Shown here: positions 1-7,606 of the stretch, piece by piece
How positions within the stretch are numbered: the first letter of the stretch is position 1
How the letters are laid out: every line of letters begins with the position of its first letter
DNA from: CADDZO01 sp035294145
GTDB taxonomy: Bacteria > Chloroflexota > Dormibacteria > Dormibacterales > Dormibacteraceae
NCBI GenBank assembly: GCA_035294145.1
Contig: DATGLL010000134.1
Coordinates: 7,932-71,931, forward strand
Length of the DNA: 64,000 bases
Reading direction: 5' to 3'
Translations under genes and position numbers: made by a program
The notes under the pieces: generated by a model
Seen by the model: only the letters and a program-made list of their open reading frames with translations
Databases searched by the model: none
Told to the model about the DNA's origin: nothing

Positions 1-684
1 ATCCCCCAGCCGGAGCAACGGGTCGACGACTATCCGCACCAGTTCTCGGGCGGGATGCGGCAGCGGGTCATGATCGCCATGGCCCTCGCCCTGCACCCTC
101 GACTGCTGATCGCCGACGAGCCGACCACCGCCCTCGACGTGACCGTGCAGTTGCAGATCCTGGACCTGCTCCGACGGCTGCAGGCAGAGCTGGACACCGC
201 TGTGATCATCGTCACCCACGACCTCGGGGTGATCGCCGAGATGGCCCAAGAGGTGTTGGTCATGTACGCCGGCCAGGTGGTGGAGCGTGCCTCCCGTCGG
301 GGGATCTATCGCCATCCCCACCATCCCTACACCCGTGGCCTGCTCGGCTCGCTTCCGGCCCGGGCTGAGCTGCCCGGACGCCCTCATGCTCCCCTTGGGG
401 CAGAGAGGGGCCGGCGAGATCGGCTGACGCCGATCCCCGGCCAGCCCCCGAGCCTGCTCCACGTACCCTCTGGCTGCCCCTTCCATCCCCGTTGTCCCTT
501 TGTCATGGATGTTTGTCGAAGAAAACCCCCGGAGCTCCGACCCTTGGATGCCGATGGATCGCATCGCTCCGCCTGCTGGCTGCCGGTGGACCTGGTCGGC
601 CTCGGGCCCGAGGTGGACGGGCGTCGCCAGGCCGCGGCCGAGGCGGGCCGTGCCCGCCTCGGCCGCTCCCAGGAGGCAGGATGA
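1..684 (+). CDS. Peptide ABC transporter ATPase, OppD/DppD type (5' end outside window)
   Basis: ATP-hydrolysing subunit of a dipeptide/oligopeptide importer acting at the inner face of the membrane. The window opens in frame inside the ABC domain, just before the signature motif FSGGMRQR, followed by Walker B (LLIADEP), the D-loop and the switch histidine (IIVTHDLG). The C-terminal oligopeptide-transporter extension is present, with the typical GCPFHPRCPF cysteine motif. The Walker A half lies upstream of base 1. The stop codon overlaps the next ATPase gene as ATGA, so the two are translationally coupled. No substrate-binding protein is visible; it may be further upstream. Substrate specificity cannot be read from the sequence. 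Confidence 0.93.
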   Translation: MPQPEQRVDDYPHQFSGGMRQRVMIAMALALHPRLLIADEPTTALDVTVQLQILDLLRRLQAELDTAVIIVTHDLGVIAEMAQEVLVMYAGQVVERASRRGIYRHPHHPYTRGLLGSLPARAELPGRPHAPLGAERGRRDRLTPIPGQPPSLLHVPSGCPFHPRCPFVMDVCRRKPPELRPLDADGSHRSACWLPVDLVGLGPEVDGRRQAAAEAGRARLGRSQEAG

Positions 685-1784
685 GGAGCAGCCCACCCCC
701 CGCTGGGGACGACCAGACGCTCCTCCGGCTAGAGGAGGTGGTCAAGCACTTCCCGATCCGGCGGGGGGTCGTTCTTCGTCGCGAGGTGGGGCGGGTTAGA
801 GCCGTGGACGGGGTCAGCCTGGAGGTGCGCCGCGGCGAGACCCTGGGGCTGGTGGGCGAGACCGGCTGCGGCAAGTCCACCCTGGCTCGCTGTATGGCCC
901 GTCTCCATGAACTCACCTCAGGACGGGTCGTGTTCGACGGTCGCGACATCTCCCGGCTGCCCCAGCGCCAGCTGCGACGGCTGCGCACCGACCTGCAGAT
1001 GATCTTCCAGGACCCCTACAACTCCCTCAACCCCCGCCGCCGGGTGGGCTCGATCATCGGTGACCCCCTCGCCATCCACGGTCTCGCTGACGGCGCTGAG
1101 CGGCGACGGCGGGTGCAGGAGCTGATGGCCCAGGTGGGACTTAACCCCGAGCACTACAACCGTTTCCCGGCCGAGTTCTCAGGAGGACAGCGACAGCGAA
1201 TCGGCATCGCTCGGGCTCTCGCCCTGCGCCCTCGGCTTGTGGTTTGCGACGAACCGGTCTCGGCCCTCGACGTCTCCATACAGGCCCAGATCCTCAACCT
1301 TCTCGCCGACCTCCAAGGGCAGCTGGGGCTGACCTACGTGTTCATCGCCCACGACCTCTCGGTCGTCCGCCACGTCAGCACCCGGATCGCAGTCATGTAC
1401 CTGGGCAAGATCGTGGAGGTGGCGGAGACCGAGGACCTCTTCACCCGCCCTCGCCACCCCTACACCTGCGCCCTCCTCTCGGCCATCCCGATCCCCGACC
1501 CAGACCTGGCCGATCGTCGGGCACGGCTCTTGCTGACCGGCGACGTGCCCTCCCCCGTCAACCCGCCCACCGGCTGCCGTTTCCACCCTCGATGCCCCAA
1601 GGCCCGAGAGCGGTGCCGGCGCGAGGAGCCTCGCCTAGAGCCGAGGGCCGGTGATCAGGAGGGGCACGCGACCGCCTGCCACTACCCGGTAGAGCCGGAC
1701 GAGGACCTGGCCCAGGCGGCAAGGGTACGAGAGGGAACCGTGGGGGAGGTCAAGGATGCGGGAGGAACGCATGGCGATCGGTGA
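681..1784 (+). CDS. Peptide ABC transporter ATPase, OppF/DppF type
   Basis: Second ATPase of the peptide importer, 367 aa, partner of the preceding gene. Walker A GETGCGKST is at about residues 59-67, the Q-loop at 110, signature FSGGQRQR at 166-173, Walker B LVVCDEP at 186-192, and the C-terminal GCRFHPRCP extension is characteristic of peptide-family ATPases. The ATG at 681 overlaps the previous stop (ATGA). An open frame continues upstream of it, but homology begins only after this start. The 3' end overlaps the start of the permease gene by 14 nt. Family assignment is firm; peptide rather than nickel or other substrates is inferred from the C-terminal motif. Confidence 0.95.
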   Translation: MRSSPPPAGDDQTLLRLEEVVKHFPIRRGVVLRREVGRVRAVDGVSLEVRRGETLGLVGETGCGKSTLARCMARLHELTSGRVVFDGRDISRLPQRQLRRLRTDLQMIFQDPYNSLNPRRRVGSIIGDPLAIHGLADGAERRRRVQELMAQVGLNPEHYNRFPAEFSGGQRQRIGIARALALRPRLVVCDEPVSALDVSIQAQILNLLADLQGQLGLTYVFIAHDLSVVRHVSTRIAVMYLGKIVEVAETEDLFTRPRHPYTCALLSAIPIPDPDLADRRARLLLTGDVPSPVNPPTGCRFHPRCPKARERCRREEPRLEPRAGDQEGHATACHYPVEPDEDLAQAARVREGTVGEVKDAGGTHGDR

Positions 1785-2715
1785 ACCGGTCCTGGTGGCG
1801 GAGGAGACCGGCATCGAGCCCGGCGTCGTCGCCCGCGGCCCCTGGCGCCTGGCCTGGGAACGGCTCCGGCGCGATCGGGCGGCCATCGCCTCGGCAGCCT
1901 TCATCATCTTCATCTCGCTGGTCGCGGTCGGCGCTCCCTTGATCGCCCACCTCACCGGCCATCCTCCGGACGCCCAGTATCGCGAGACTGGCCTCTCGAT
2001 CAACGGCATCCCGGTGGGGCCCAACCGAACCTTCCTGTTCGGGACCGACGAGCTCGGCCGAGACGTCCTGGTCCGGGTGGCCTATGGCGCCCGCATCTCG
2101 CTGCTGGTGGGCGTGGTGGCGAGCGCGCTGGCGGTGCTGACCGGGGTCGTGGTGGGGATGTGCGCCGGATACTTCGGGACGACCGTGGACACGCTCCTCG
2201 CCCGGTCCATGGACGTCATCCTCTCCTTTCCACTCCTGCTCTTCGCCATCGCCCTGGTGACGGTGGTGGGCCCGAGCCTCCCTCTATCGGTGGCCATCAT
2301 TGCGTTCTTCAGCTGGGCCCCGGTCGGCCGCGTGGTCCGGGGTCAGGTCCTGTCGCTTCGAGAGAAGGAGTTCATCGAGGCGGCTCGCGCGGTCGGTGCC
2401 AGCGACCTGCGCATCCTGATCGTCGACATCCTCCCCAACCTCGCCGCCCAGATCATCGTCTACGCCACCCTCCTGGTCCCGCTGTCGATCGTGTTCGAGG
2501 CCACGCTCTCCTTCCTGGGTCTGGGCGTGGTCCCCCCAACCCCCGAGTGGGGGAGCATGCTGGCGGAAGCGGTCTCCTACTACCAGGTCGCCTGGTGGTA
2601 CGTGGCCTTCCCTGGTGCCGCTTTGCTCTTCACCACGCTCGCCTTCAACATCCTGGGCGACAGCGTCCGTGATGCTGTCGACCCCCGTGGGGAGCGGATG
2701 TTCGTGAGAGGCTGA
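1771..2715 (+). CDS. Peptide ABC transporter permease, DppC/OppC type
   Basis: Inner-membrane permease, 314 aa. It has a long cytoplasmic N-terminus, a first membrane helix near residues 33-50 and a cluster of hydrophobic helices in the BPD_transp_1 domain. The EAA loop (EFIEAARAVGASDLRILIVD), which contacts the ATPases, is near residues 200-220. The ATG at 1771 is preferred over the in-frame ATG at 1756 because GGAGG at 1761-1765 is well spaced for 1771. It is read into two bases before the next permease gene. The order ATPase-ATPase-DppC-DppB reverses the more common B-C-D-F order. Confidence 0.93.
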   Translation: MAIGEPVLVAEETGIEPGVVARGPWRLAWERLRRDRAAIASAAFIIFISLVAVGAPLIAHLTGHPPDAQYRETGLSINGIPVGPNRTFLFGTDELGRDVLVRVAYGARISLLVGVVASALAVLTGVVVGMCAGYFGTTVDTLLARSMDVILSFPLLLFAIALVTVVGPSLPLSVAIIAFFSWAPVGRVVRGQVLSLREKEFIEAARAVGASDLRILIVDILPNLAAQIIVYATLLVPLSIVFEATLSFLGLGVVPPTPEWGSMLAEAVSYYQVAWWYVAFPGAALLFTTLAFNILGDSVRDAVDPRGERMFVRG

Positions 2716-2717
2716 AC

Positions 2718-3677
2718 GTGCTGCGCTTTCTCCTCCGTCGGGTCCTGTTCGGGATCGTGGTCCTCTGGCTCGTGACCGTGGTCGTGTTCGTGATCTTCTT
2801 CCTGGCCCCCCACGACCCGGCCCGGCTGATCGCGGGGCGGATGGCGACGCCATCCACGGTGGCGGCCATCCGGCGCAACCTGGGCCTGGACCGGCCGGTC
2901 TACGTGCAGTACGGAAGCTTCGTCTGGGGTCTCCTGCACGGCAACCTGGGCTACTCGTACTACCGTGACCAACCGGTGACGCAGCTTCTCCTCAGCCGGT
3001 TGCCCGTCACCGCCTCCCTGGCCATCGGCGCCGCCCTGCTCTGGTTGCTGATCGGCGTCGGTGTCGGCGTCCTCGCCGCTGTCCGGCCCCGGTCCCTGGA
3101 GGACCGGGCGGCCACCGCCTTCGCCTTGCTCTTCTACTCGATGCCACCGTTCCTGCTCGGCCTGGTGCTGCTCTACCTGCTCTTCTTCCGGCTGCACCTG
3201 GCCGGCGTGACCTTCTTCGCCGGCGGCGGCTACGTGCCCCTGAGCCAGGACCCCCTCGGCTGGGCCCAGCACCTGCTCCTCCCCTGGATCACGCTGGCAC
3301 TGGTGACCTCGGTGACGTACATCCGCCTGACCCGGGGAGCCATGCTGGACGTGCTCGGCGAGGACTACATCCGCACCGCCCGAAGCAAGGGCATCAGCGA
3401 GCTGCGTGTGATCATCGTCCACGCCCTGCGCAGCGCCCTCACCCCCGTGGTCACCCAGTTCGGCGTGGACCTGGCCACGTTGCTGGGGGGCGCGATCGTG
3501 ACCGAGCAGGTGTTCGGCCTTCCCGGCCTCGGCCAGCTCTCGGTGCAGTCGGTGACCAACCAGGACCTGCCAGTGATCATCGGCACGGTGATCCTCTTCG
3601 CCTTCTTCATTGTGGTCGCGAACATCCTGGTGGACATCCTCTACGCCCTCATCGACCCCCGCGTGCGGCTGTCCTGA
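2718..3677 (+). CDS. Peptide ABC transporter permease, DppB/OppB type
   Basis: Second inner-membrane permease of the peptide importer, 319 aa, GTG start two bases after the previous stop. An N-terminal membrane helix (residues about 8-30) is followed by a periplasmic stretch with the conserved LGLDRPVYVQY segment of DppB proteins. The BPD_transp_1 domain follows, with an EAA loop DYIRTARSKGISELRVI and the family-typical ending around VDILYALIDPRVR. It should form the heterodimeric channel with the DppC-type protein. It is the last gene of this operon; two strong hairpins lie in the following gap. Confidence 0.93.
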   Translation: MLRFLLRRVLFGIVVLWLVTVVVFVIFFLAPHDPARLIAGRMATPSTVAAIRRNLGLDRPVYVQYGSFVWGLLHGNLGYSYYRDQPVTQLLLSRLPVTASLAIGAALLWLLIGVGVGVLAAVRPRSLEDRAATAFALLFYSMPPFLLGLVLLYLLFFRLHLAGVTFFAGGGYVPLSQDPLGWAQHLLLPWITLALVTSVTYIRLTRGAMLDVLGEDYIRTARSKGISELRVIIVHALRSALTPVVTQFGVDLATLLGGAIVTEQVFGLPGLGQLSVQSVTNQDLPVIIGTVILFAFFIVVANILVDILYALIDPRVRLS

Positions 3678-4170
3678 GGCCAGCTCGGACGCCAACGCAC
3701 GCCTCACGAGTCCCCATCCCGACCTCGGAGCATCGAGCCGCAACCTCGCTCATGCGTACGAGCGAGGGGACGGTGGGGGCCGGGCCGAGCCTGCCTCCGG
3801 CGAACGGTCGTCTGCGATCGGGACCCGGATGTCGCGCGCATCCCAGCGCGCTCCCCCGGAGGCCGCCGGGGGCGTGGACCTCGGCCCCGCGCCCTCCCAT
3901 CCCCGGGTTCGCCCCGCAGCGGCCGCGTTAGCGTTGGGATGGCGACCTTGAGGCAACCGACTCCGGTTCACGGTGCCCGGGGTTCACCTCGCCCGCCGTC
4001 GCCACCCCGCGCCCGAGTCCTCTCGTCACCAGCCCTTCGGGCCGCGCGGCCGGCGTCGAGGGCAGCGTCCCCCTTCACCTGGGCCTGCTGGCCCGCAAGG
4101 CACCTTCCCGGTCAGCCCAGGATCGATCCGGGTGGGCCACATGAGACTGGTCTTTTGCCGCTCACCCCAA
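3678..4170 (+). other. Gene-free gap of about 490 bp downstream of the peptide transporter
   Basis: No open frame here has homology-like composition; the frame that enters the glutamine-synthetase gene from 3973 looks like non-coding low-complexity sequence. The gap holds two clear hairpins: CCTCGCTC/GAGCGAGG at 3744-3767 and CCCCCGG/CCGGGGG at 3853-3872. Neither is followed by a T-run. Confidence 0.6.
3744..3767 (+). terminator. Hairpin, candidate terminator of the peptide ABC operon
   Basis: Perfect 8-bp stem CCTCGCTC (3744-3751) with GAGCGAGG (3760-3767) and an 8-nt loop, 67 bp after the last permease stop. There is no T-tract, so termination is inferred from position and stem strength only. 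A second 7-bp hairpin follows at 3853-3872. Confidence 0.4.
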
Positions 4171-4176
4171 TACCAT
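4171..4176 (+). promoter_or_regulatory. -10 hexamer TACCAT for a leaderless start
   Basis: TACCAT lies exactly 9 nt before the ATG at 4186 and no Shine-Dalgarno is present. The same geometry recurs at many genes in this window, so the transcript is inferred to begin at or within a few bases of the start codon. Confidence 0.45.
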
Positions 4177-4185
4177 GACTTGACG

Positions 4186-5568
4186 ATGATCGGGACGGGG
4201 GATTCGGCATCGTCGCGTGCCGAGCAGCGGGTACGGGCGCTGGAGCGCGCCGAGAGGACAGGCGTGCGCTTGGTGCGGTTCCTTTATTGCGACAACGACG
4301 GGGTGATCCGGGGCAAGGCCTGTGCCGCCTCCAACCTGGCGGAACGTCTCGAGACGGGCATCGGGCTGACCGTCGCCATGCAGGCCTTCACCATGCTAGA
4401 CCGGCTGGCGCCGGTGGAGGGAATGGGCCCAGTGGGAGAGATCCGTCTCCTCCCCGACCCCTCCACCTTCGTGATCGCTCCCTACGCCCCCCACACCGGG
4501 GTGGTGCTCGTGGACATGATGACCTGCGACCGCGAGCCCTACGCCGCCGACGGCCGGTACTTCCTGCGCCGGATGGTCGACCGAGCCGCCACCTTCGACC
4601 TGGAGCTGGTGGCGGCCTTCGAGCCGGAGTGGACGCTGGCGGCTCGCGCCCCGGCCGGAGGGTGGGAGCCGGTCGATCGCAGCCTCTGCTTCTCGAGCCA
4701 AGGCATGCAGAACGTGGCCGAGGTCATCGACGAGATCGTCGCCGCCCTGGAGGCGCAAGGCCTGCCCGTCGAGCAGTACTACCCTGAACTCGGCTGGGGC
4801 CAGCAGGAGCTTTCCATCCGGCATGCCCCGGCGCTACGCGCCGCCGACAACCATCTCCTCTATCGAGAAACGGTGCGGTCGGTGGCAGCACGTCATGGTC
4901 TGGCTGCCTCCTTCGCTCCCAAGCCTTGGCCCGATCAGCCAGGCAACGGTTGCCACCTCCACTTCTCCGCCTGGGACCGCTCGGGACAGCAGAACCGCTT
5001 CGCCAGCGAGGATGGCGGTCTCTCCGAGCTGGGCCGGCACTTCACCGCCGGCGTGCTGCACCACCTCCCCGGCCTGCTCGCCCTCACCTGCGCCTCGGTC
5101 AACTCCTACCGGCGTCTCGCGCCCCAGACCTGGGCCTCCGCCTACCGCGTCTGGGGACCGGACAACCGGGAGGCGGCCCTGCGCGTCCCTTCCCCCTTCT
5201 GGGGGCGAGAGGCGGATTCGATGAACGTCGAGCTCAAGGCTTGCGACTCCAGCGCCAACCCCTACCTGGCGCTCGGAGGCCTGATCGCCGCTGGCCTGGA
5301 TGGCGTGGAGCGAGAGCTGCCGCTCCCCCCGCCGGTGACGGTCGACCCACACCTGCTTGAGGAGCAGGAGCGGGCTCGCCTGGGGGCCACCCGGCATCCC
5401 GTCGGCCTGCACGAGGCGCTCGATCGCCTCGAGAACGACCGCGTGCTCATGGATGCGTTGGGCGATCGGCTAGCGACGTCGTACCTGGCCGTCAAACGCT
5501 CCGACATCGAGGGCTTCGCGGGCGAAGACGAGGTCTTCGAGTACGAGACGCATCGCTTCAGGTACTGA
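4186..5568 (+). CDS. Glutamine-synthetase-like ATP-dependent ligase (GlnA/FluG-GS type)
   Basis: Cytoplasmic amine/ammonia-glutamate ligase family protein, 460 aa, the length of a class-I-like GS without an adenylylation region. Beta-grasp N-terminus (RFLYCDNDGVIRGKA), then the catalytic domain with an acidic metal-binding strand (YPELGWGQQE), the GNGCHLHFS histidine segment, the NSYRRL...WGPDNREAALRVP phosphate-binding block and NPYLALGGLIAAGLDG near the C-terminus. These match GS-like enzymes acting on unusual amines (PuuA and FluG C-terminal type) better than housekeeping GlnA, and the next gene is a FluG-type amidohydrolase. Start chosen at 4186 (9 nt after a -10 box); ATG 4141 is the alternative. 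Substrate unknown. Confidence 0.85.
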   Translation: MIGTGDSASSRAEQRVRALERAERTGVRLVRFLYCDNDGVIRGKACAASNLAERLETGIGLTVAMQAFTMLDRLAPVEGMGPVGEIRLLPDPSTFVIAPYAPHTGVVLVDMMTCDREPYAADGRYFLRRMVDRAATFDLELVAAFEPEWTLAARAPAGGWEPVDRSLCFSSQGMQNVAEVIDEIVAALEAQGLPVEQYYPELGWGQQELSIRHAPALRAADNHLLYRETVRSVAARHGLAASFAPKPWPDQPGNGCHLHFSAWDRSGQQNRFASEDGGLSELGRHFTAGVLHHLPGLLALTCASVNSYRRLAPQTWASAYRVWGPDNREAALRVPSPFWGREADSMNVELKACDSSANPYLALGGLIAAGLDGVERELPLPPPVTVDPHLLEEQERARLGATRHPVGLHEALDRLENDRVLMDALGDRLATSYLAVKRSDIEGFAGEDEVFEYETHRFRY

Positions 5569-5578
5569 CCGCCCGGCG

Positions 5579-6718
5579 ATCGCCCTCCTCGAGTCCTGGG
5601 CGGACGAGCTGGCCATCGATCACCATTGCCATCCCCTGCAGCGATGGCCAGCGCGGCTTGAGGCCACAGAGTTCCGGGCTTGCTTCAGCGAGGCCAGGGA
5701 TCGGCGACAGCACAGCGAGCACACCCAGCACACGCTCGTCTACCGGGTGGCGATTCAGCGGGTGGCCGCGGTCTTCGGCTGCCGCCCGACCGAGTCGGCG
5801 ATCCTCACCCTGCGTCGCATGTCCGAGCCCTCCCGCTACGCGCAAGAGCTCCTGCAGCGGAGCCGGACCGGCCAGATGCTGTTGGATTACGGCTTCACCG
5901 AGCCCGACTCAATGACCGTCCAGGAGCACCGCTCAGCGGTTCCCATCCCGCAACGGGAGATCGTGCGGCTGGAGACGGTGGCCGAGGGCCTGGTCGAGCA
6001 CCATCGCCGTCCTGAGGATTGGCTGGACGGGGTGCGGGCGGCGCTCGGCGAGGCCGTCAGCCGGGGTGCGGTGGGGGTCAAGACCATCGCCGCCTATCGC
6101 TCGAGCCTCCGGCTCCGCTGGCCCTCACCGCGCGAGATCCGTGAGGCATACACCCGCCTCCGCCAGGCTCCTCGAGGCCAGAACGGGCAGCCGCGCCTGC
6201 AGGGTGAGGCGCTCTGCCATCCCCTGGTGTTCACCGCGGCTGAGGAGTGCATCCGTCTCGGGGTGCCGCTCCAGGTGCACTGCGGGATCGGCGACCTGGA
6301 CGAGGACCTGGCCGAGTCCTCCCCCCTCGGCCTACGGCCGCTCCTGGTCGAGGAGCGCTACGCCGGGCTGCGCACGGTCCTGCTGCACTGCTATCCCTAC
6401 CACCGCGAGGCGGCGTACCTCTGCTCGGTCCATCCGGACGTGTACATGGACCTCTCGCTGGCGACCCACCTGGCGCTCACCGATGGCGCCCGGGCCATGC
6501 AGGAGGCGCTCGGCCTCTGCCCCTGGAGCAAGCTCCTGTACGCCACCGATGCCTCCCGACTGCCGGAGGTCTATTTGGTCGCGGCTCAGCTCCAGCGCGA
6601 GGCCCTGGCCACGGCCTTGGGGGAGGTAGTGGCCCGAGGCATCCTGGACCTCCCCGAGGCCACCGAGGCCGGCCGGCGGGTCCTGTCGGCGAACGCCCGT
6701 CAGCTCTACCGCCTGTAG
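5579..6718 (+). CDS. FluG-type amidohydrolase (amidohydrolase_2 family), non-canonical start
   Basis: Metal-dependent hydrolase of the amidohydrolase superfamily, about 380 aa. Visible metal and catalytic residues are the N-terminal HxH segment (AIDHHCHPL), a lysine in VGVKTIAAYR, histidines in PLQVHCG and LLHCYPYH, and the late aspartate in YATDASRLPE. In fungi and plants this domain is fused ahead of a GS domain (FluG/NodGS); here it is a separate gene downstream of the GS-like gene. The HxH motif lies upstream of the first GTG (5747). The frame is open back to 5474 with no ATG, GTG or TTG, so initiation is probably ATC 5579 or CTG 5609, coupled to the GS stop at 5568. The exact start is uncertain. 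Confidence 0.8.
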   Translation: MALLESWADELAIDHHCHPLQRWPARLEATEFRACFSEARDRRQHSEHTQHTLVYRVAIQRVAAVFGCRPTESAILTLRRMSEPSRYAQELLQRSRTGQMLLDYGFTEPDSMTVQEHRSAVPIPQREIVRLETVAEGLVEHHRRPEDWLDGVRAALGEAVSRGAVGVKTIAAYRSSLRLRWPSPREIREAYTRLRQAPRGQNGQPRLQGEALCHPLVFTAAEECIRLGVPLQVHCGIGDLDEDLAESSPLGLRPLLVEERYAGLRTVLLHCYPYHREAAYLCSVHPDVYMDLSLATHLALTDGARAMQEALGLCPWSKLLYATDASRLPEVYLVAAQLQREALATALGEVVARGILDLPEATEAGRRVLSANARQLYRL

Positions 6719-6738
6719 CCAGCCACCGCCGGCGGTGC

Positions 6739-6744
6739 TAGAGT
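6739..6744 (+). promoter_or_regulatory. Possible -10 box (TAGAGT) for the cobalamin operon
   Basis: TAGAGT lies about 25 nt upstream of the first paired base of the riboswitch (6770), a suitable position for its transcription start. No convincing -35 element is seen, so this is a weak call. Confidence 0.3.
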
Positions 6745-6769
6745 TGAGGTGGTCCTTGACAAGTCCAAA

Positions 6770-6941
6770 CGTCGGGGTGCCCGCGAGGGCTCAATAGGGA
6801 ATCCGGTCCAAAGCCGGAGCGGTCCCGCCACTGTAGCCAGCGTCCCGGCTGTGTCGCGGAGGCGACGCCACTGGGCCACTTCGGGCCTGGGAAGGTGAAG
6901 CCGGGGGCCCCACGCTGGGAGCCAGGAGACCTGCCCCGACG
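6770..6941 (+). promoter_or_regulatory. Cobalamin riboswitch (class I)
   Basis: The RNA has the full class-I B12 consensus in order: AATAGGGAA, GGTCCAAAGCC, AGCGGTCCCGCCACTGTAG, GCCACTG, GGGAAGG and the B12 box GAGCCAGGAGACCTGCC. A P1 helix forms between CGTCGGGG (6770-6777) and CCCCGACG (6934-6941). It sits 87 nt before cobO, the first gene of the B12 operon. Adenosylcobalamin binding is expected to lower expression of the operon, probably at translation initiation because the downstream region can hide the ribosome-binding site. Confidence 0.97.
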
Positions 6942-7001
6942 GCCAGGGAGTCGGACGGCGAGGATACGTCCCAGCCCGCGCTGGTGACCGGCTCGTCGTT
7001 C

Positions 7002-7022
7002 GCCTCCTGTACCCGAGGAGGT
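7002..7022 (+). promoter_or_regulatory. Shine-Dalgarno sequestering hairpin of the riboswitch
   Basis: GCCTCCT (7002-7008) pairs with AGGAGGT (7016-7022) across a 7-nt loop, burying the very strong ribosome-binding site of cobO (TTG at 7028). This is a plausible expression platform for translational repression by the upstream B12 aptamer. Confidence 0.7.
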
Positions 7023-7027
7023 AGCGA

Positions 7028-7606
7028 TTGGACGACGACGAGAGGCGGCGCCGGCGGGAAGCCAAGGCCCGCCGTCGTGGGCTGGTGCTGGTCTTCACCG
7101 GCGACGGCAAGGGCAAGAGCACCGCCGCCTTCGGACTGGCGCTACGGGCGGCGGGCAATCGCATGCCGGTCAAGGTCATCCAGTTCATCAAGGGGGCCTG
7201 GAAGACCGGCGAGCGCACGGCGATCGAGTCCCACCTGCCCGACATTGAGGTGGAGGTGGGCGGCCGCGGCTTCACCATCGAGCGGCTGCGCGATCCGCGC
7301 GTCCCCATGGACGAGCACCGCGCGGCTGCCCGCACCGCCCTGGCCGCGGCCCGTCAAGCCATCTCCTCGGGTCGCTACCAGATGGTCGTGCTCGATGAGG
7401 TCTTGGGCTCGGTCACGGCCGGCCTGATCACCGAGGCCGAGTTGCTGGAGCTGGTCGCCGCACGTCCGATCCAGCTCCATCTGGTGCTCACCGGACGGGG
7501 GGCCACCCCAGCCGTGATCGAGGCGGCCGACCTGGTCACCGAGATGCGCGAGGTGAAGCACCACTTCCGCGCCGGCATCCCCGCCCAGCGAGGGATCGAG
7601 TTTTGA
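7028..7606 (+). CDS. cobO: Corrinoid adenosyltransferase (CobO/CobA/BtuR family)
   Basis: Transfers the adenosyl group of ATP to cob(I)yrinic acid diamide or other corrinoids; cytoplasmic; 192 aa, the usual family length. The P-loop FTGDGKGKST is at residues 23-32, followed by the conserved VKVIQFIKG segment and a Walker-B-like MVVLDE strand near residues 118-123. Start is TTG at 7028, six bases after GAGGAGGT, which is the site hidden in the riboswitch hairpin. It is the first gene of the B12 operon and overlaps cobN by four bases (TTGA). Confidence 0.95.
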   Translation: MDDDERRRRREAKARRRGLVLVFTGDGKGKSTAAFGLALRAAGNRMPVKVIQFIKGAWKTGERTAIESHLPDIEVEVGGRGFTIERLRDPRVPMDEHRAAARTALAAARQAISSGRYQMVVLDEVLGSVTAGLITEAELLELVAARPIQLHLVLTGRGATPAVIEAADLVTEMREVKHHFRAGIPAQRGIEF

